Origin: Tretioscincus oriximinensis
Taxonomy: Eukaryota > Chordata > Lepidosauria > Squamata > Gymnophthalmidae
DNA: 64,000 bases
Assembly (NCBI GenBank): GCA_022410635.1
Contig: JAJVDF010000123.1
Location: 1,607,505-1,671,504, forward strand
Reading direction: 5' to 3'
The notes below the pieces were generated by a model, which saw only the letters and a list, made by a program, of their open reading frames with translations, did no database searches and was not told the DNA's origin. Each line of letters starts with the position of its first letter. Positions within the stretch are counted from its first letter, which is position 1. The translations under genes were made by a program, and so were the position numbers. Positions 41,401-56,400 of this stretch are shown piece after piece.

Positions 41401-44400
41401 GTGAGTGGTTGTTTTAAATACCTGATTTCAGGTGAGAAAGAAGTAGAAAATACATGGTGACTTCCATGTATTTGTGGAACAGAGCTTAAGGAAAAACCAG
41501 TCAATTCCATCTTAGCAGTCATTGTCAGGCAGTGTGCAAGGGGAAAGAAAGTGAAAAAGGTCCCATGCTGACATAATTTTCAAGGGAACTTTGGAAATTA
41601 GCAGCTGCTTAAAGATGTCACCATAGTGTAGCTTCATATCCTTCTTTCCTCTTCCCTGCATGCTCTGGGTAGAGAGAAACATTGATACAAAAGATACATT
41701 TTTGCTGCATGTTGTTGAACTTAAACTAGAAAATTATTTTGGCTTTCCCTTCTTTTTACTCATATAAAATTGCCTCTCTGTGATTACGGACTCCCCTTGA
41801 CTGATGTGGCTTGAGTTTTTACTGTTGTATATTTTCGATGGGTCTAGGGCTCTTCCTGATCCATGTTGGTGCTGGTGCAGCGGTTAAGACCTTTGGGGTT
41901 TCAACTGAGAGGGGTGAGCGCCCTCTACTGGCCTTAGCTTCAGTCAATCCAGCTGTTCGAAAGCAAATGCAAGTGCAAGCTGCTTAGACGTAAGCCTTAG
42001 GGCAAAAAATATTTAATTATTTATACTTATATCCTGCCCTATACCTGAAGGTCTCAGGGCGGCCAACCAAAGACAGCTTTTGTTGCTGTCTCCACCGCAG
42101 ACACATTGTGAAATTTGTGGGGCTGAGAGAGTTCTAAAGATCTGTGACTGGCCCAGGGCCACCCATCTGGCTTTCATGGAAGAGTGGGGAATCAAACTGG
42201 GAAACTACCAGATAAGAATCCAACACTCTAACCACTACACCAAACTGGCCCTAACCTTGTAAGCCTGAGTTCTAACCTGAGTCCCTTTGGGTGGGAAAAG
42301 TGGGATATAAAAAAANCCCCACATTCTTGTTCTTGTTGTTGTATCACCTATGGAAATTTTTTAAGAGTCTTCCATAAACGAGAACAGTGAAAAGAAGGAA
42401 GCAACTGAGAAGGAAAGGGAGGAGATGTGAAATCTGCTTCCACTGGCCCAACTGTAGAGGAAGAGTCCCAGAGTGGTTGCATATAAGCCACTGTAGCTCT
42501 CTTGCTTTGTTCTGCCGNTAGTAGAAGGAAGAGAAGTGCACAGGGCCTAGATATGCCATGGGAGGAATGGAGGCTTAGAGGCTTGCAATGGTGGTTCTGC
42601 TGATGCTCAGATTGTGCCAAAATGCTGAAACCAAACAGAGGAAGTAGGCTATCAGAAAGCAGTTTGTGGAAGAAGGCAATTGTGGCAGTATTTGTTTGTT
42701 TGTTTATTTATTAATTCATTCTTATACCCCACTCTATACACGAAGTTCTCAGGGCAGCCAACAATAAAAACAACCATACAAAATTGACATATTAAAACAC
42801 TATCAAACAGTCTCTGAAAGTGAGGAGAAAATGGCATTTCTTCAACCAAAGGCCAGGTTCAAGAGGTGCCATGGAAAGTGGTCCTTCCATTGGAAATATT
42901 TTTATAAGGTGCAAATGGTTATTAAGATTTTAATTGTCCTTGGCTTGACACTGAGCAAAAACATAAATCTGAGCTATCAAGAAAGGTATGACTGGCGCAT
43001 AACAATGTGCAACAATTTACTTTAATAGAAAAGAGAGGGAAAGTATGTATAATTTTTATTGTTTGCTTAAACCAGAGAAAAAATTACTGGAGTTTTTAGG
43101 CACTGTTCCCCTAACACTTGGTTTTACAACCAAAGTCAATTACTCCATTTACTTGGCTTTGATTTAGACCGTATTTCCTGAAAGCTGAACCTCTGCATAA
43201 ATGAAAGGACTGCTTTACATAAAATGATTGCCCTGGTCATTGCCAAGGTTGTGGGTATACTGGGATGCCAGTTCACGTTCTCAAAATTGCTGATCTGGTT
43301 AATTCACATATACGTGTTCTTAAACTACATTGTGGAACAAGAGGAAAAGGGAAAAGACAGGAAGTTACATTTTACCTCAGTTTCCTCCAGCCCCTCATCC
43401 CTCTTAAAAGAAAGTCTTGTTTTGCCGAAATTCAAATTCTGCCGACTTTTTGTTTCATTACCTCAAATGACAGCTTATTTTAGTAACATTCAGCTAAAGT
43501 CTCATCTTCCAGCCTCTTAATTAAATTGTTTATGCTCAATAAACCACATACAGTATATCCAGCTGAACAATTACCATTGTCGTCCTTCCAGAGAGAAGAT
43601 CTCTTAAAATCTGGTTATAGTGTGAGTTACTGCTGTTTTCTGGGAGAGGATTCTTGGGGATTCTCTTCTCAGAGAGGGGGTAGTTCTCCAATCTANCTCC
43701 CTCAGGTAGTCTTCCTCCCACTCTGAGGTAATTTCTTAATTCCAAAGATAACAACTTCAGTGCAGAAAATCCTTTTAGGTGTGTTTTTCTTATCCCCAAA
43801 CAATGGCTTTTGAGTGCCTTCAAGCAACAGCATCAGAGCAAACTTGCTTGAATCTATCCAGCAGGCATTTATCCCTTCATGAGACGTTAGTCAAGAGGTT
43901 GTAAAATTAAAACACTCAGTGAGAAGTTCCTCTACATACCAAAGTGTTTTGTCAATTATTTGTCACATCTTACTTTTAATCAGATGTGTGGCCATTCTTT
44001 GTGATCAGGAATTAGAAATCTAAGGCGCTGTCCCCACTGAGCCTTCTTCTTGGCTACATCTCAGAATAGGAATGTGCCATCTACATGCTAGTGTAGGCTT
44101 TGGCAGGCCCCGAATGGGGCCTGCCACAGCCTATACTGGCATGTGGATGACCAAGCTCTGTACCGAGATATAACCCAGAATAAGGCTCAGTGGGAACATG
44201 GCCTAAGGGTATTTCATAATGGAACCATCCTTCATTTGAATAATCTCAGCCCTAAGTCCATTTTAGCAGAAAGATACAGACTCAGAAAAGGGCTGTCTCT
44301 GTCCAGTTCAGCAAGAATGTATAAGGAAGCCAGCAGATTCTGGCACCTAGAGCCAGAGAAGTCAATTCCAGCTTGCCCCTGTCTATTATGTTCTAGCCAC

Positions 44401-47400
44401 ACTATCTGTGGAGCTGCACTCATTAGCAGCATGGTGAGCAGCCAGTGGGCTTTAATGCTCATAGTTGGAGGGGATGGCCTATTTTGGCTTGCCCTTATTC
44501 ACCTACTGCTAGCAGAAATGTGGTTGCACTTCCCCTGGAGCTGTCATGCTCCACTGCTATTCAATACATATGGGGAACCATAGCACTAGTATAAGCAGAA
44601 TTCCTTAACCAAGCACCTATGTTTTTGTAACTTGCAAACATGTATAACATGCCTACAAGGGACAGGAGTGCATGACATCAATCTCAAAGCTTGCACATTA
44701 TTTGCCGACATCCTAGGGGTTCAGTCACTTAGCATAGATCTTCATGAATGCCTGCAGCTNTTAAAATTAATTAGAGATAATTAAAACCTCTGGTATCCAG
44801 AATCAGAGAGTCCTGGAAGCAAAACAAAAAAACTGGAATCAAAACAAAATAACTAAACAGCAAATTTGTAAAAGAAAGAAAAAGTTGTAGAATGCTAGTA
44901 TGAATAAAGATGTTTTTGCATTCAAAAGATTCATAGCAAATAATTCATTCATCATTCCTTTAGTAAATAAGAACAATTAGCCAATAAAGCCATAAAACTA
45001 TGATTCATATATGCGTGGAATAACTGAGTCATTTGACTTTTTATGGAATAGGAAAAAGCAATCCCAGGCTTATCAGTCTGAAGCAGAGTTTTTACGAGAG
45101 GGTCTGTCTAGGTAGTACCACTTTAGAGTTTGCATAGATCCCAGNAATGTGTTACAAGGATTGTTAATGTGTTGTAGATGTGTGATGACTATTTCCTGAA
45201 ATGCATTACTGACTCTGGGCAAACAAGTCAAAAAGGAAAAAATGGCAGCATGGCTTTTTGTAGACATAGGTCCCGTGCATACAGAGGGAGAAAGCGAGTG
45301 AAATCTGAAATGTAAAAGTGATTGTGGATTTTGCTGGGGAATCCATCCAAAGCAGGCCTAAGGCTGATGAGAAGACGCAGGAAGCGAAACTGTGCATGCC
45401 CAGCCAGCTGTGATCCTGCAGTCCTGTTTGCTGGCGTCTTCTCATGCTGCTCATTGCCTCACAGGGAATGAAAGACCACAGGGGTGTACACAGCTCTTAG
45501 GCTGCGTGCACACGATGACTGAAAAACCACTATAAAGCTATATTCCGGAATATAGCAATCGCGGGTCCGTGCACACCAAACCTGTATATTCCGTGACCAG
45601 TGCCCCAGTTCTGACCTTGGGGCAGGGTAGTCTGAGAATTTTTGCAACAACCACTAGAAACTACTGCTGCGTTCTCACTTGTTTAAACTTCTCGCGGCTA
45701 ATTTGTGGGACATGCATATGCTTGGGGGAGGAAGGGGGTTGGCCGCAAAAGGACGGAGCTTCTCTGGAACGATGCCTCAAAATCCCAGCAATAGTTTATT
45801 CCGGGAAAAACGGAGTTTAGTGCTGGATGACTGCTGGAAAACGCTTAACCCATGTGCAGGACTCGTCCTCATCTNGCTCCGATCGAGGGAAAAATATGCT
45901 GTGTGCATGCTGCCTTAGTGGATATTGGCATTTCACCATGCAGTTGGAAAAGATCTGCAATAGAAGATCTCTTCTGGATGCATGGCAAAATGTCCGTTAG
46001 ACAGGGCAGCAAAGGTGGTATGGCATGTCATGTAAAAAATTAAGTAAGTTTTTGTCGTGTGCTCACAACCTAAGCTTTGTGACATACTACAATTTTATTT
46101 TAGATAAGTATTTGAGAACAGAGGCTGGGTTGATAACCTTGCAGCAACAAAGGATACTATTTAAAAAACTGTTTCAAACATGCAAATGAAAACCAAGGCT
46201 ATTGTGGCCTTGAGCTAATGACACCACCCTTGGAGGCCTGCCATCCAACTTAAAATTGGCACCACTTATACAAAGATGACTGTGGTTTAAAGCTGCCAAA
46301 ACCAGCTGGGCAGAACAAGAGGGGAAAGAGACAGATGGTTCATGCATGATCAGTTCAGTTAAGATTCAAGTATAGTTTAGCATTTATGTTCATTTTTCCA
46401 TACATTATGTTGGCTTTCTCTTTCACTGCATTACTTATTCATCTTACTTCTGCATTCCAACTATTCAGTAAGAAAATTTAAATTCAGTACTCATAATCTC
46501 TTTTGTTGCTATCTGACCCCTCTTCCCTGTATCCCTCACCCCACCCCGTATCCCTCCCCTGCTTCCCAGTAACGATCCGTTCCCTATTCCATTTTCCACA
46601 ATAACATCCTTAATCTACTATATAATACTTCTTTGCCCACAATATCCTAATTCATAACTAACAATTTCATCCATCTTGCCCTTATTGGCATATCTATCTT
46701 TAACCACAACATTTTACTTCTTATTTCTTTACTTAGATCAAATTCAATTTGTTCCATTATGTATCTGTGCCATCCTGCAATATTCCATAAACTGGACTCT
46801 TTCCATTTTGTGACAATCACAGATAACGCTGCCATTAACAGTTGTTTGCCTATGTAAGCGTCCTCCTCCCATAAGTTGTTATCCACATTGTTAAAAATCT
46901 GTAATATACACTCCTGTTTTGACCAGATTCTTTGGGCTCCCAAAATTATATTGATTTGCCTTAGAATTTCTTGCTAATAATTCTGCACTTTATCATATTT
47001 CCAAAGTAAAAGCATAAAGATCCCTCTTTCATTTGCACAATGCCAACACTGTGAGATATAGTCATTAATAATATGTGCCAGTGACATGGGTGTACTGTAC
47101 CATTTGTATACTAACTTTAACTTTATTTCCTTTAATCTATGATTTTTGTTTGTCTTTATTTCGTTCATCATTTCTTTTATCTCTTCCTCTGTTATATTCA
47201 TCTTCTATGCCCACATTTATAAACTTGCTTCACTTGTTACTGGTTCACCTGAAAAAACCAGTGCATCATCTGTAAATAGATTGATTTTAATTTCTTGTCC
47301 TATTTTATACCCTTCCCATCTTCCATCCTCTATTATAGCTAATGGTCATGCTCTTAAAATGAGATTATACTTTTTATGCATAAAAATGTAAGAGGAGACC

Positions 47401-50400
47401 TTATGGATGTGGTCATAACCCCTCTAATCTAGGCTAGTATACAATAGTCCCCCATTGTTTCTGGTCATTTGTAAGCAAAACCTTCACCTACTCTTGATTC
47501 CTTGTAAATGTTCTATCTTTCCAACCTGGATGCAGTATCTATTCACCCATTCTAATAGCCATTGAGTCACATGTCTTCCATGAATTTGTCTAATCCTTTC
47601 TTAAAAATTTTTATATCTCACTGCCTGTCAACTCAACCCTTCTGCCTTAATCTAAATTGTAATAAGTGACAATTGAGTGAAAGGAGTGACACCCTCTAGC
47701 ACATCCCTTGTGCCCTTATCGGCACTATAAACACAGACCAAGGATGGGAAATGTTGATGTGTGGACCACAAGCATCAAATCAAAAACTTCTTGAGGATGT
47801 GTTCGGTGGCAAGATTTATGATTAGATCTGAACTTTTCCAATTTGTATTGTACTAAAATGTACCCCATAAGAATGTCTAAAGAACAAGCTCTGTTCCAAT
47901 TAAACCAAGGAATACTACATGAGGATAAATATTTAGTAGATCAATTGGTTATGGCTGCTCAGGCAGTCATAACGCTAGGATGGAAAGATGCAATCAAACT
48001 GACATTCCAAAACTGGTGCCACTACATTTCTGATCAAATAATGGGAGATTTTGTAATTGAAAGTCTTGATATAAGTACCAAGATTAAAAAGAATTGGATG
48101 AAAAATTGGGCCAAATTGATTATATATATTCAAAACAACCGTTGGGGGGGACCCGAACTCCTGACAACAATTAAACTAACCCTTAGGAAATAATAAAATC
48201 TTTAAAGGATATGTATGATTCACGGGAGGGTAGGGAATATATATATATTTATTAATTTTTGATTGACGCTTCACTTTATTTTGTGGATATGAATTATAAT
48301 ACTATCTGTTGATTATTTTGAAGGATGAAGCAATTATTTAATGATGGTGTTACAGAAATGGCATGTAAAAAAATTAATTTTATTGATATTATTTTCTGTA
48401 AAACTCATTAATTTTATTGTTATTATTTTCTGTAAAACTCAAAAATTCAAAAAAAAAGTATTGTACTAAAATGGATTAAATTGAGTGTGGGGTGTATTTA
48501 GTAGAATATGGATTCTAGTGTCACCATCATATTTCTAGTTTGTATCAAATGCATTTTGTAACTATTTGTCTCTAGTGTGTCAGAGCAGATGCAATCTTCC
48601 CAAATAAAAACAGTCACTTTGTGTTAAAATAAGCCCCGTGGCATGACCTCAACTATAGAACGGAGATAAAAATTTGTTGGCCTTATTCACTCTTTAAGTT
48701 TTAGCATTAAATAAAAGCAAACAATATGGCTGCTGCAGAATCTTTAATTAGGATGGCTGAGCTGAAAAATATAGGGGCACTAAAAGTCTAATTTATAGCC
48801 CAAGGCTTGGTTCTGTTGANCTAATAATGTTATGATGATTAAAAGTAATTGAACAAAGGAGGTACAGTGTCAGGAGGGAAGATGGATTATCACCAATCAT
48901 AAGTGGCTTTTTTATTATATGAAGTATTACTAATCTGTATAGTTTGTCTGTGGAGTTTTTATACACCTTTAACCATAGCTGTATATGTTCACTAATTGCT
49001 AATCTTCTCTTAAAACTTCATTCAGACTACTGTCTTTTGTAGCTAAACCTCTAAAAATCTCACTTTCTCCACACATAGCAAGAAAACTCCTTTTCGTCCT
49101 CATGCCTACAGATCCCATGAAGCTCTCGGAGGTTACAGCTCCCAAGAAGCCCTGTTTCTCATCTGTAATTATTTGCTTCCCACCCGCCATTACACAGCAG
49201 ATGAATACAAAGTGGGGGGGGGGGGAGAGAGTAACTTTCAAAAACATTGAGGATAGAGGCTTCTAGTTCAACAAAATAATTTTGCTTATTTTGTTTTACA
49301 TCAAGTCATATCATTTCTGCATTTGCTAGTAGATTGAGCAGGGAATTTTCCTTCTGCTTGATGGTATGATTTAAGGAAAGCTCCACTCCTTCCCAAATAT
49401 GCTCTGTCTGTTTAGGGTAAAGCATTGATTAGATTATGACATCCAAAATAGCATCCTGCTCCAGTCTACTCATAGACCTCTTTTTTAAGGTTTACCAATA
49501 GCAAAACTTTGGTATATTGGCACACCTCTGTGTTTGTTCTGCTGTACCACAAGTGACCTATTTGATCAGCATACCACAAAAATACCTTCTTTGGGGACGT
49601 ATCCTTCTGTGTCTATCATTCAGTGCATTTTACTGAGAATACAACATACAAAAACTACTTTTTGTTGCACTATGAGGCATCTTCTTATTCTTAATAGCCT
49701 TATCTCTATTTTAACAATCTCTGCCATTTATTGTATACTGTTCTAGGGGGATCCATATTGTCTAAATTGTGTATCTGTATTTTTTTAAAAAGAATAACTG
49801 GATGCACGCTGAGAGCAAAAGCATGTCCTAGACCTTACCATAACTAATCATTTTTTCCATCTTCTACAGGACATTTAGCAAATGCCAGCACAGACCTGAT
49901 GAAATTAGACCATGAAGAGGAACCTCAGCTAACAGAGCCATACCTTTCTAAACAGAAGAAACTCATGGTGAGACATTATCACAGAGAGGACTAAATGCAA
50001 GTGTTCTTATCAAACTGTGATTTCATTAAGACCATGGTCACAGTTGTACTTTTTTAAAAAACCAGTTCATCTTCAGACCTGAAGAATGGGGTCCATCGAA
50101 CATAGCCAGATATGATGGGATGCAGACANTGAAGTTCTTGGATTGTGGGTGTTACATTGTTGGACCTTACTTCTAGATGAATGGCCTACCAAGGCTTATG
50201 GGCTGCACTGCCCAGGTTTGAAGTAGAGTTGTCCTTCTCTTAGGCTGGGAACCAATAAAAGCTAATGTGTCTAGGATACACTTCGTTCTTCAGTGTCTGA
50301 CATGGGTGACCATTCTGATGAAATATAACTATCACCAGCATAGTTCTGTTTCATCAGACCACATACATTTCTCCCCCATAACAAGGGGGTACCCATGGAG

Positions 50401-53400
50401 AAAAGAAGAATGAGATTTAATCCAGTAAAAAACAGATTTAGACTGCTTTCTCCCCAAGTTTTCATACCAGCTATTCTATTATGGACACCAAGGGTATAAA
50501 TGGTTACTAGGATGGATGTCTGGATGTTGCCTCCGGGATGGAGCAACAGGCAGGACTCCTGGAATANNATTTGCAGGGAGTTATGAACAGGTGCATATTT
50601 TGCTTTCCTCTGTTCAGACTGCCCTGGTGCATCTGGTGGGCCTCTGTGAGAGACAGAATGCCGGATTAGATGGGCTCTGGCCTGATCCAATATGGCTCTT
50701 CTTATGTTCAGCTCAGTAGATGTCTCCGCCATACAAGGCAACAGAACTTGTGCTATCACCCTAGGTCCTTTGTTGCATTGGGAGAAATTGCTGATGTTTT
50801 CAGATATCAGCACAANATACCTTTCCTTCCAGCAGGAAACTGCCTGGAGCCCTGGGTGTTTGTTACACTGTTGTGGNGCTTGGGATACAGCGAGAAGACA
50901 CCAGCCAGGACTGCAAAATTGCAGCTGGTTGTTATGTATGATGGTGACTTCCTGGTCCTTAGTGCGTCCCTCTCACCAGCTCTGCATGGATTTTTGAGAT
51001 AATGTGAACAGATGAGGGATTGCATTATGCCAGGCATAAATGTTTTTTAGGTTTTAATGACCTAAGTTCATTTTTCAAATTGAAGGGGAAACAAAGAACA
51101 TTTAAAGGTAAACATGTGACCAGATTACCAGGATCTAGGATGTAATTTAAAGCATAGCCATACTTAGTTGAATGGATTCATGGTTTTACAGACAGCAGAG
51201 TAATAGAGAAGGGGCATGGCAGCAGTTCCAAATTAGACTTTGTTGTGTTTTGCTGGTATCAAAGGCACAGCTTGTATTGCTGTCTAGCTCTCTCTTGTAT
51301 CCCGCTAAGGCCCTGTCCACATGGAGCCATACCCTGGGTTATAGCGCGGAATAGAAGCCTGCCATCCACATGCTAGTATATTCTAGCTCTGTCCCAAGAT
51401 ATTACCTAGAATAAGATTCTGTGTGGACAGGGCCTGAGTCAAAATTGATGCGGAAAAACACATTTTCTTCATACTTAAAAGAAATCCTTGCAATATGAAG
51501 TTTCAAGATGAAAAGTGGGGCAGCCTTCCCATCTTGCATTTTTACCAATTTCAAATGAAAGAATACTATTTTTATGCTATCAGCTGTCCCTGAAGAAAAA
51601 ATAGCATTCCAACCTTTTCTTTAATTTTNTAAGCATCATGCAAGATTCAAGAGCTGCAGTAGGGGAAAAAATCAAATTCATGTCACATGACCAATCAGTT
51701 GCTTAGTAGAAGACCTATAGAGGAGTGAAGTTGTCTTCTGAAAAAGCAGTTTTGTGGATACCTGACATAAATGGAATGGACTGATCAATTTCGTGGTCTA
51801 GAACAGTGGTTAGTTCGGTCTTTTCTTTCTTTTTTACTCGTGTGACACTTGGCAATCTATTTCATAATTTTTACATTTCATATTAGCAAATTGCAATTAA
51901 TATAAGAAGAAGAAGAACTGGGTTCTTATACCCCGCTTTTCTCACCTTTCAAAGGGACTCAAAGCGGCTTACAAGGGTATTTTGCCCGAAGGCTCACATT
52001 CTATCTTCCCCACCAGGCTCTGGTGGTTCCCATGTATCTACTTGCAGTCAGTTGCAATTTCTTGCAGTTCCTGCTTTCGAATAGCTGGGTTGGCTAGAGC
52101 TACAGGCTAGTGGAAGGTGCTCACCCCTCCCCACGTCCAACACAGGGCTTCAAAACCCCATCTCCCAGGAGAGAGAAGGATTCCTAAGCAACTGAGCTAT
52201 CCGTGCCTGCTATTTGAAGACTGCTGCTTCAAATATTTATTGTTATTCAATATTTATTCAAAAGACTTATAGCCAATCCTTCATTTGAAGGTCCCAGGGA
52301 TGTGCATTAACAAAATATACAACAGATTTAAAAACACAAACCACTCAAGCATCCTCCCAGGGCTGCATTCAGAAATAAAGGCTCAAAGGCCCAGGTGTGT
52401 CTCAGGCTGGGAATTACTGTTCTAGATGGTTCTGTATATTAATGTTAATATACTGCAGCTTTGGATGAATTTAGCTGTGTTTATTTATTTGGCGAGCCTT
52501 TAAATAACTTGCCTACTGAGTGTTTCCTTTCAGTACGGAAACTNTAAAATAGTGACTAAATTTTAATGCAACCTATTCTTTCTAATTATGTGAATGGTAG
52601 TAGAAGATTTCTGCAAANGCAGATAGTGTTCTCATTTGATTTTGAAAAGCAGCTTTTACTTTTTACGTTTAGGCCAAGATCCTGGAACATGACAATGTGA
52701 ACTACTTGAAAAAAATCCTAGGTGATCTGGGAATGGTGCTAGATCAGATTGAGGCTGAGCTGGAGAAAAGAAAAATTGAGTATCAAGGTGTGTTTTGTTT
52801 TCCTGNTTGTTTGTATCTATTTGTATCCCAGTGTTCAGCTAAAAGTCGTAGCATAATTAAACATAGAATCCACCCCCCTTTTTGGAAGGACTATTATCGG
52901 AAATTAGGAACCAAAGGCATGGGTGAACAAGTATGTCCTAGTAAGGTACCCAAAATATAGGGTTGGCATCTGACATAGTTCCACATGGGGTTATTACAAA
53001 GTCAGGAGGTCGCCACAGAGAAGTGAGTTTGTCTTCACTGGAAGTCTTTAAATAGAGACTGGACANTNATCTAACTGGGATGATTTAATGAATCCTGCAT
53101 TGAGCAGGGAGTTGGACTCGGCGGCCTTGGAGGTCACTTTCAACTCTATGATTCTACATTTTAAAAGAGTTCATTCACATACGAGGTGCAAATTCTCATA
53201 AAGTGAGGTGCAAGAAATGCACCAGGGCCTGGAGTGACATCATTGTGATCTCACTTCCGGCCCCTACTTCCAGAAAGTTCACTCCGGGAGGCGGAGGTGA
53301 GATCACAAATGATGTAACTTCCGGTCTCTGCTTCTGGGAATGCACCACCTTGGAAGTGACATCACAGAAATTTGGGGTGTGCTTTGTATGCGAGGAGAAC

Positions 53401-56400
53401 TNAAAATGGCCAAGGTTTTCGGGCTCCCAAGCCAAGATTTCTGGCCGGAAAACTCCCATCACTGCTCTCATCATCAAGGGTGGAAGAACCAAAGGAAGGC
53501 CTTGTTAATGTGGATGGGAGGATGGTAGCTAGAATGCTTATTCTATTTTTCCTATTCCTGCTGAAAAATCTGCCTCTGTGGCCTAATAACCTTAGAAGAA
53601 ATTGGCCCAAGTCATTCTACCCTTAGAAAAAATTTGTGGGTACAATGGTCACATTTGCTCACACATGTGGAGAGTTTTTCCCCATAAGAAAACATTTCAG
53701 CCGTCATCCCAAAATCCCAGAAGAAGCATGACATTTTTAATAAGTGCAGTGCAGCTGGGAGTGTATTCAAGAGCTACACCAAGGCTTTTTGTTATGACTT
53801 GAATTGAAAATTATTCGCCTTAACTCTCCTTTCCCTGTGCTTGGAAAAAAGAAATTCCCAATACGTTCGAAGGAGCTGGGTGTAAAAGTGGCAAGGTGAC
53901 AGACGTTCACAATGAGCAGAAACCAGTAAATATGATTGCAATATGCTGCAAGTAGGAGGGGGGGGGGAGAATTAAAGCTCATGAATCACAGCTTCAGAGT
54001 CAATTCCTGGGCGCCACTTTGTTTGCATAATAAGCACAGTATTATATGCTCAAGAAGCTTGTTTAGCATTCTGTCTCAACTGAGTATTTTTAAGTTATTG
54101 AGTTATATTTGTGCACGGATATAATAGGATACTTTTGCAAGACAAAGAGACTTTCTTGATACTCCTCAAGAAATATAAATCTGTAGTTGTNTTCCTCAGT
54201 CATTTTAATATGGTACAGAGTATTTATACATATGTTGCATAAATTACCAGAGATTTCAAAAACACTCATTTCTGACGACGTTTTCATGGGAAGAAGTCCC
54301 AGTTTCATCATGACTACTGCTGCCCCTTATATAGTGGACTTACCCCTCTGAATTCTGAACGAAGGGGTCTAGAGACCCATTGAATCAGATAACATAAACA
54401 CTTTTTATGGAGTAATGCTATCTGCATTATAGTATAGATTCAGACCGATCCCATATTAGCCCCAAAGCTTCCAAGAATTCTGTGGCTCCAAGGGCTAAGA
54501 ATGAAATGTTACAACCATTTAATTCAGTGCCAAAATCAATGCATTGCCAAAATGAATTCCCCAGTATTTTCCCCTTGAATGTTCTGCCTCTCTGATGGGG
54601 AAAATGCTCAATCCAGTGTGATTTTTTTTTTTTTTTTGGGGGGGGGGGTTTCCACATGCGGAGAAAAGGCCACAGCTTTGTCCAGCGCAGAACTGATGGC
54701 TGTGTATGACTTGTTACTCCCATTTTTCATTTTTGATTTCTTCTACAAAATAAATTAAAAAGAATTTAACTTGAAAGTGCACTGATCTTGTATTTGTGTG
54801 CTCAAAGTGTACAAGAGTAAAGGAGAAAGAATGAATGCAGACATAAACAAAGAAAGAATTTGCCCTTCCTGCAGTTAATATAGGGAGCCTTTCTGACAGT
54901 GGGGAATGCATTGAAAGCTCATCATTGCCCCCCCCCCCCAAAAAAATAAAAATGTCTGGCTATATATATCTGGTGCTTAAAGAAAAATAAAGCTTTGAGT
55001 GTTATTAATGGCAGCTAGTGTTTTGCTTCATAATGCTTCTCTCTATCCTGCACTGGAACATTNGTACTGTAACAACAACAACAATGGAAATAACGCCTAA
55101 TCACTTATAAGAATCAACTATTGTGGTAAAGATAAAGAAGAAGGAGGAGAGGGAGGAGGTAAAGAGAAAAAGAAGAAGGAGATGAAGAGAAGAAGAAGAA
55201 CTGGGTTTTTATATCCCGCTTTTCTCACCCAAAAGGACTCAAAGTGGCTTACAAGGTTGTTTTTCGCCTGAAGGCTTACATTCTATCTTCTTCACCATGC
55301 TGTTGTAGTTTCTATTTATCTAGCCAGTCTATTGCAATTTCTTGCAATTCTTACTTAACTGGGTTGGCTAGAACTGCAGGCTAGTAGGGGTGCAGAGGGG
55401 TCNACGTCTCCAACACAGGGCCTTGAAACCAGATCTCTCAGATGAAAGACCAGCACTTAGTGCCACAGGAACCATGCAAATGAAAACAAATCCACCCACT
55501 CAACTGCTCCACAAGAAGACGAAACATCTTTGCTTGACACCATTGAAGGACGACAGTCAGGAGTATTGCAGTTCCCGTGAATGTCTTTGACCTTTCAGAC
55601 TTGGCAAAAGACAGGAACTTGGGAGAAAAATCCACTGGTATCAATTCCTCTCTCCAGGCAAAGAGAGGCTTGTCATACCATGTATTTCAGAGCCGGAAAG
55701 CAGAGCCTGCCCTGTGCTTCAGATGCAATAGTACCCTCTTTAGGACAAGAAGGCAAATCCCTCCTCTTCTAGCCTGCCCTACAGCAGCAAGGCTGGTTAT
55801 ATGGGGCAAGATTGTTTGTCTTTTGCAGTGAAAAGGGGAGGGGAAAATGAAATCCAGCTGCAACCAATGTGGAGCCAGGATTTTAACTGCAAAGTTAGAG
55901 TGGGCGGAAAAGAGAAAAATCAACATACAGCGAGGGATAGATTTCCAAAGGGGAAAGGCAGAGGACTCTCTTGAAACTGCTGCATCTTGTTGCAGGTTTG
56001 AATCACAGATGAGAATTAGATTGGAGGATCAACAAAAAAAAATAAGGTAGTTTGTAATTGTAACTCTGAGGACTTTTGTGGGCAAAGGGAAGAGTATGTG
56101 GGTCTGCTGGTTTGATGTCCAGCTTCACTCCAGATGTAGGTAATGAAAAACCACTTCTGTGTCTCTGCCAAGAAACCTGCATAGAGGTATCCATGGAGAT
56201 ACCCAAGCAGACTCGTGGGATTCTAAAGTCTTAGCAATACCCTGAGAGGAAGCAAAGTTTCCTTAGCTTATCCTTGGGTGACCTTTATGCCTTTGACAAA
56301 GGGAAAGTAATCTCATTCTCCCTATAAAGGAGCCACGAAATTCTGCTGTCACCAGTGAAAGGAGAGGCAGGGCAGTAAAAAGGGAAGCTGCTGTTATATC

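Larger units (their letters stand above)
40451..49869 (+). other. GDAP1L1 intron 3 (9.4 kb)
   Basis: Holds two family-A SINEs (one interrupted), L2 tails, foldback MITEs and two L1 fragments. The stretches 42.9-44.0, 44.6-45.5 and 48.5-49.8 kb show nothing I can name. Confidence 0.92.
49968..52672 (+). other. GDAP1L1 intron 4 (2.7 kb)
   Basis: Contains a CR1/L3-like 3' end, a foldback MITE and a full-length family-A SINE; the remainder is unassigned. Confidence 0.92.
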
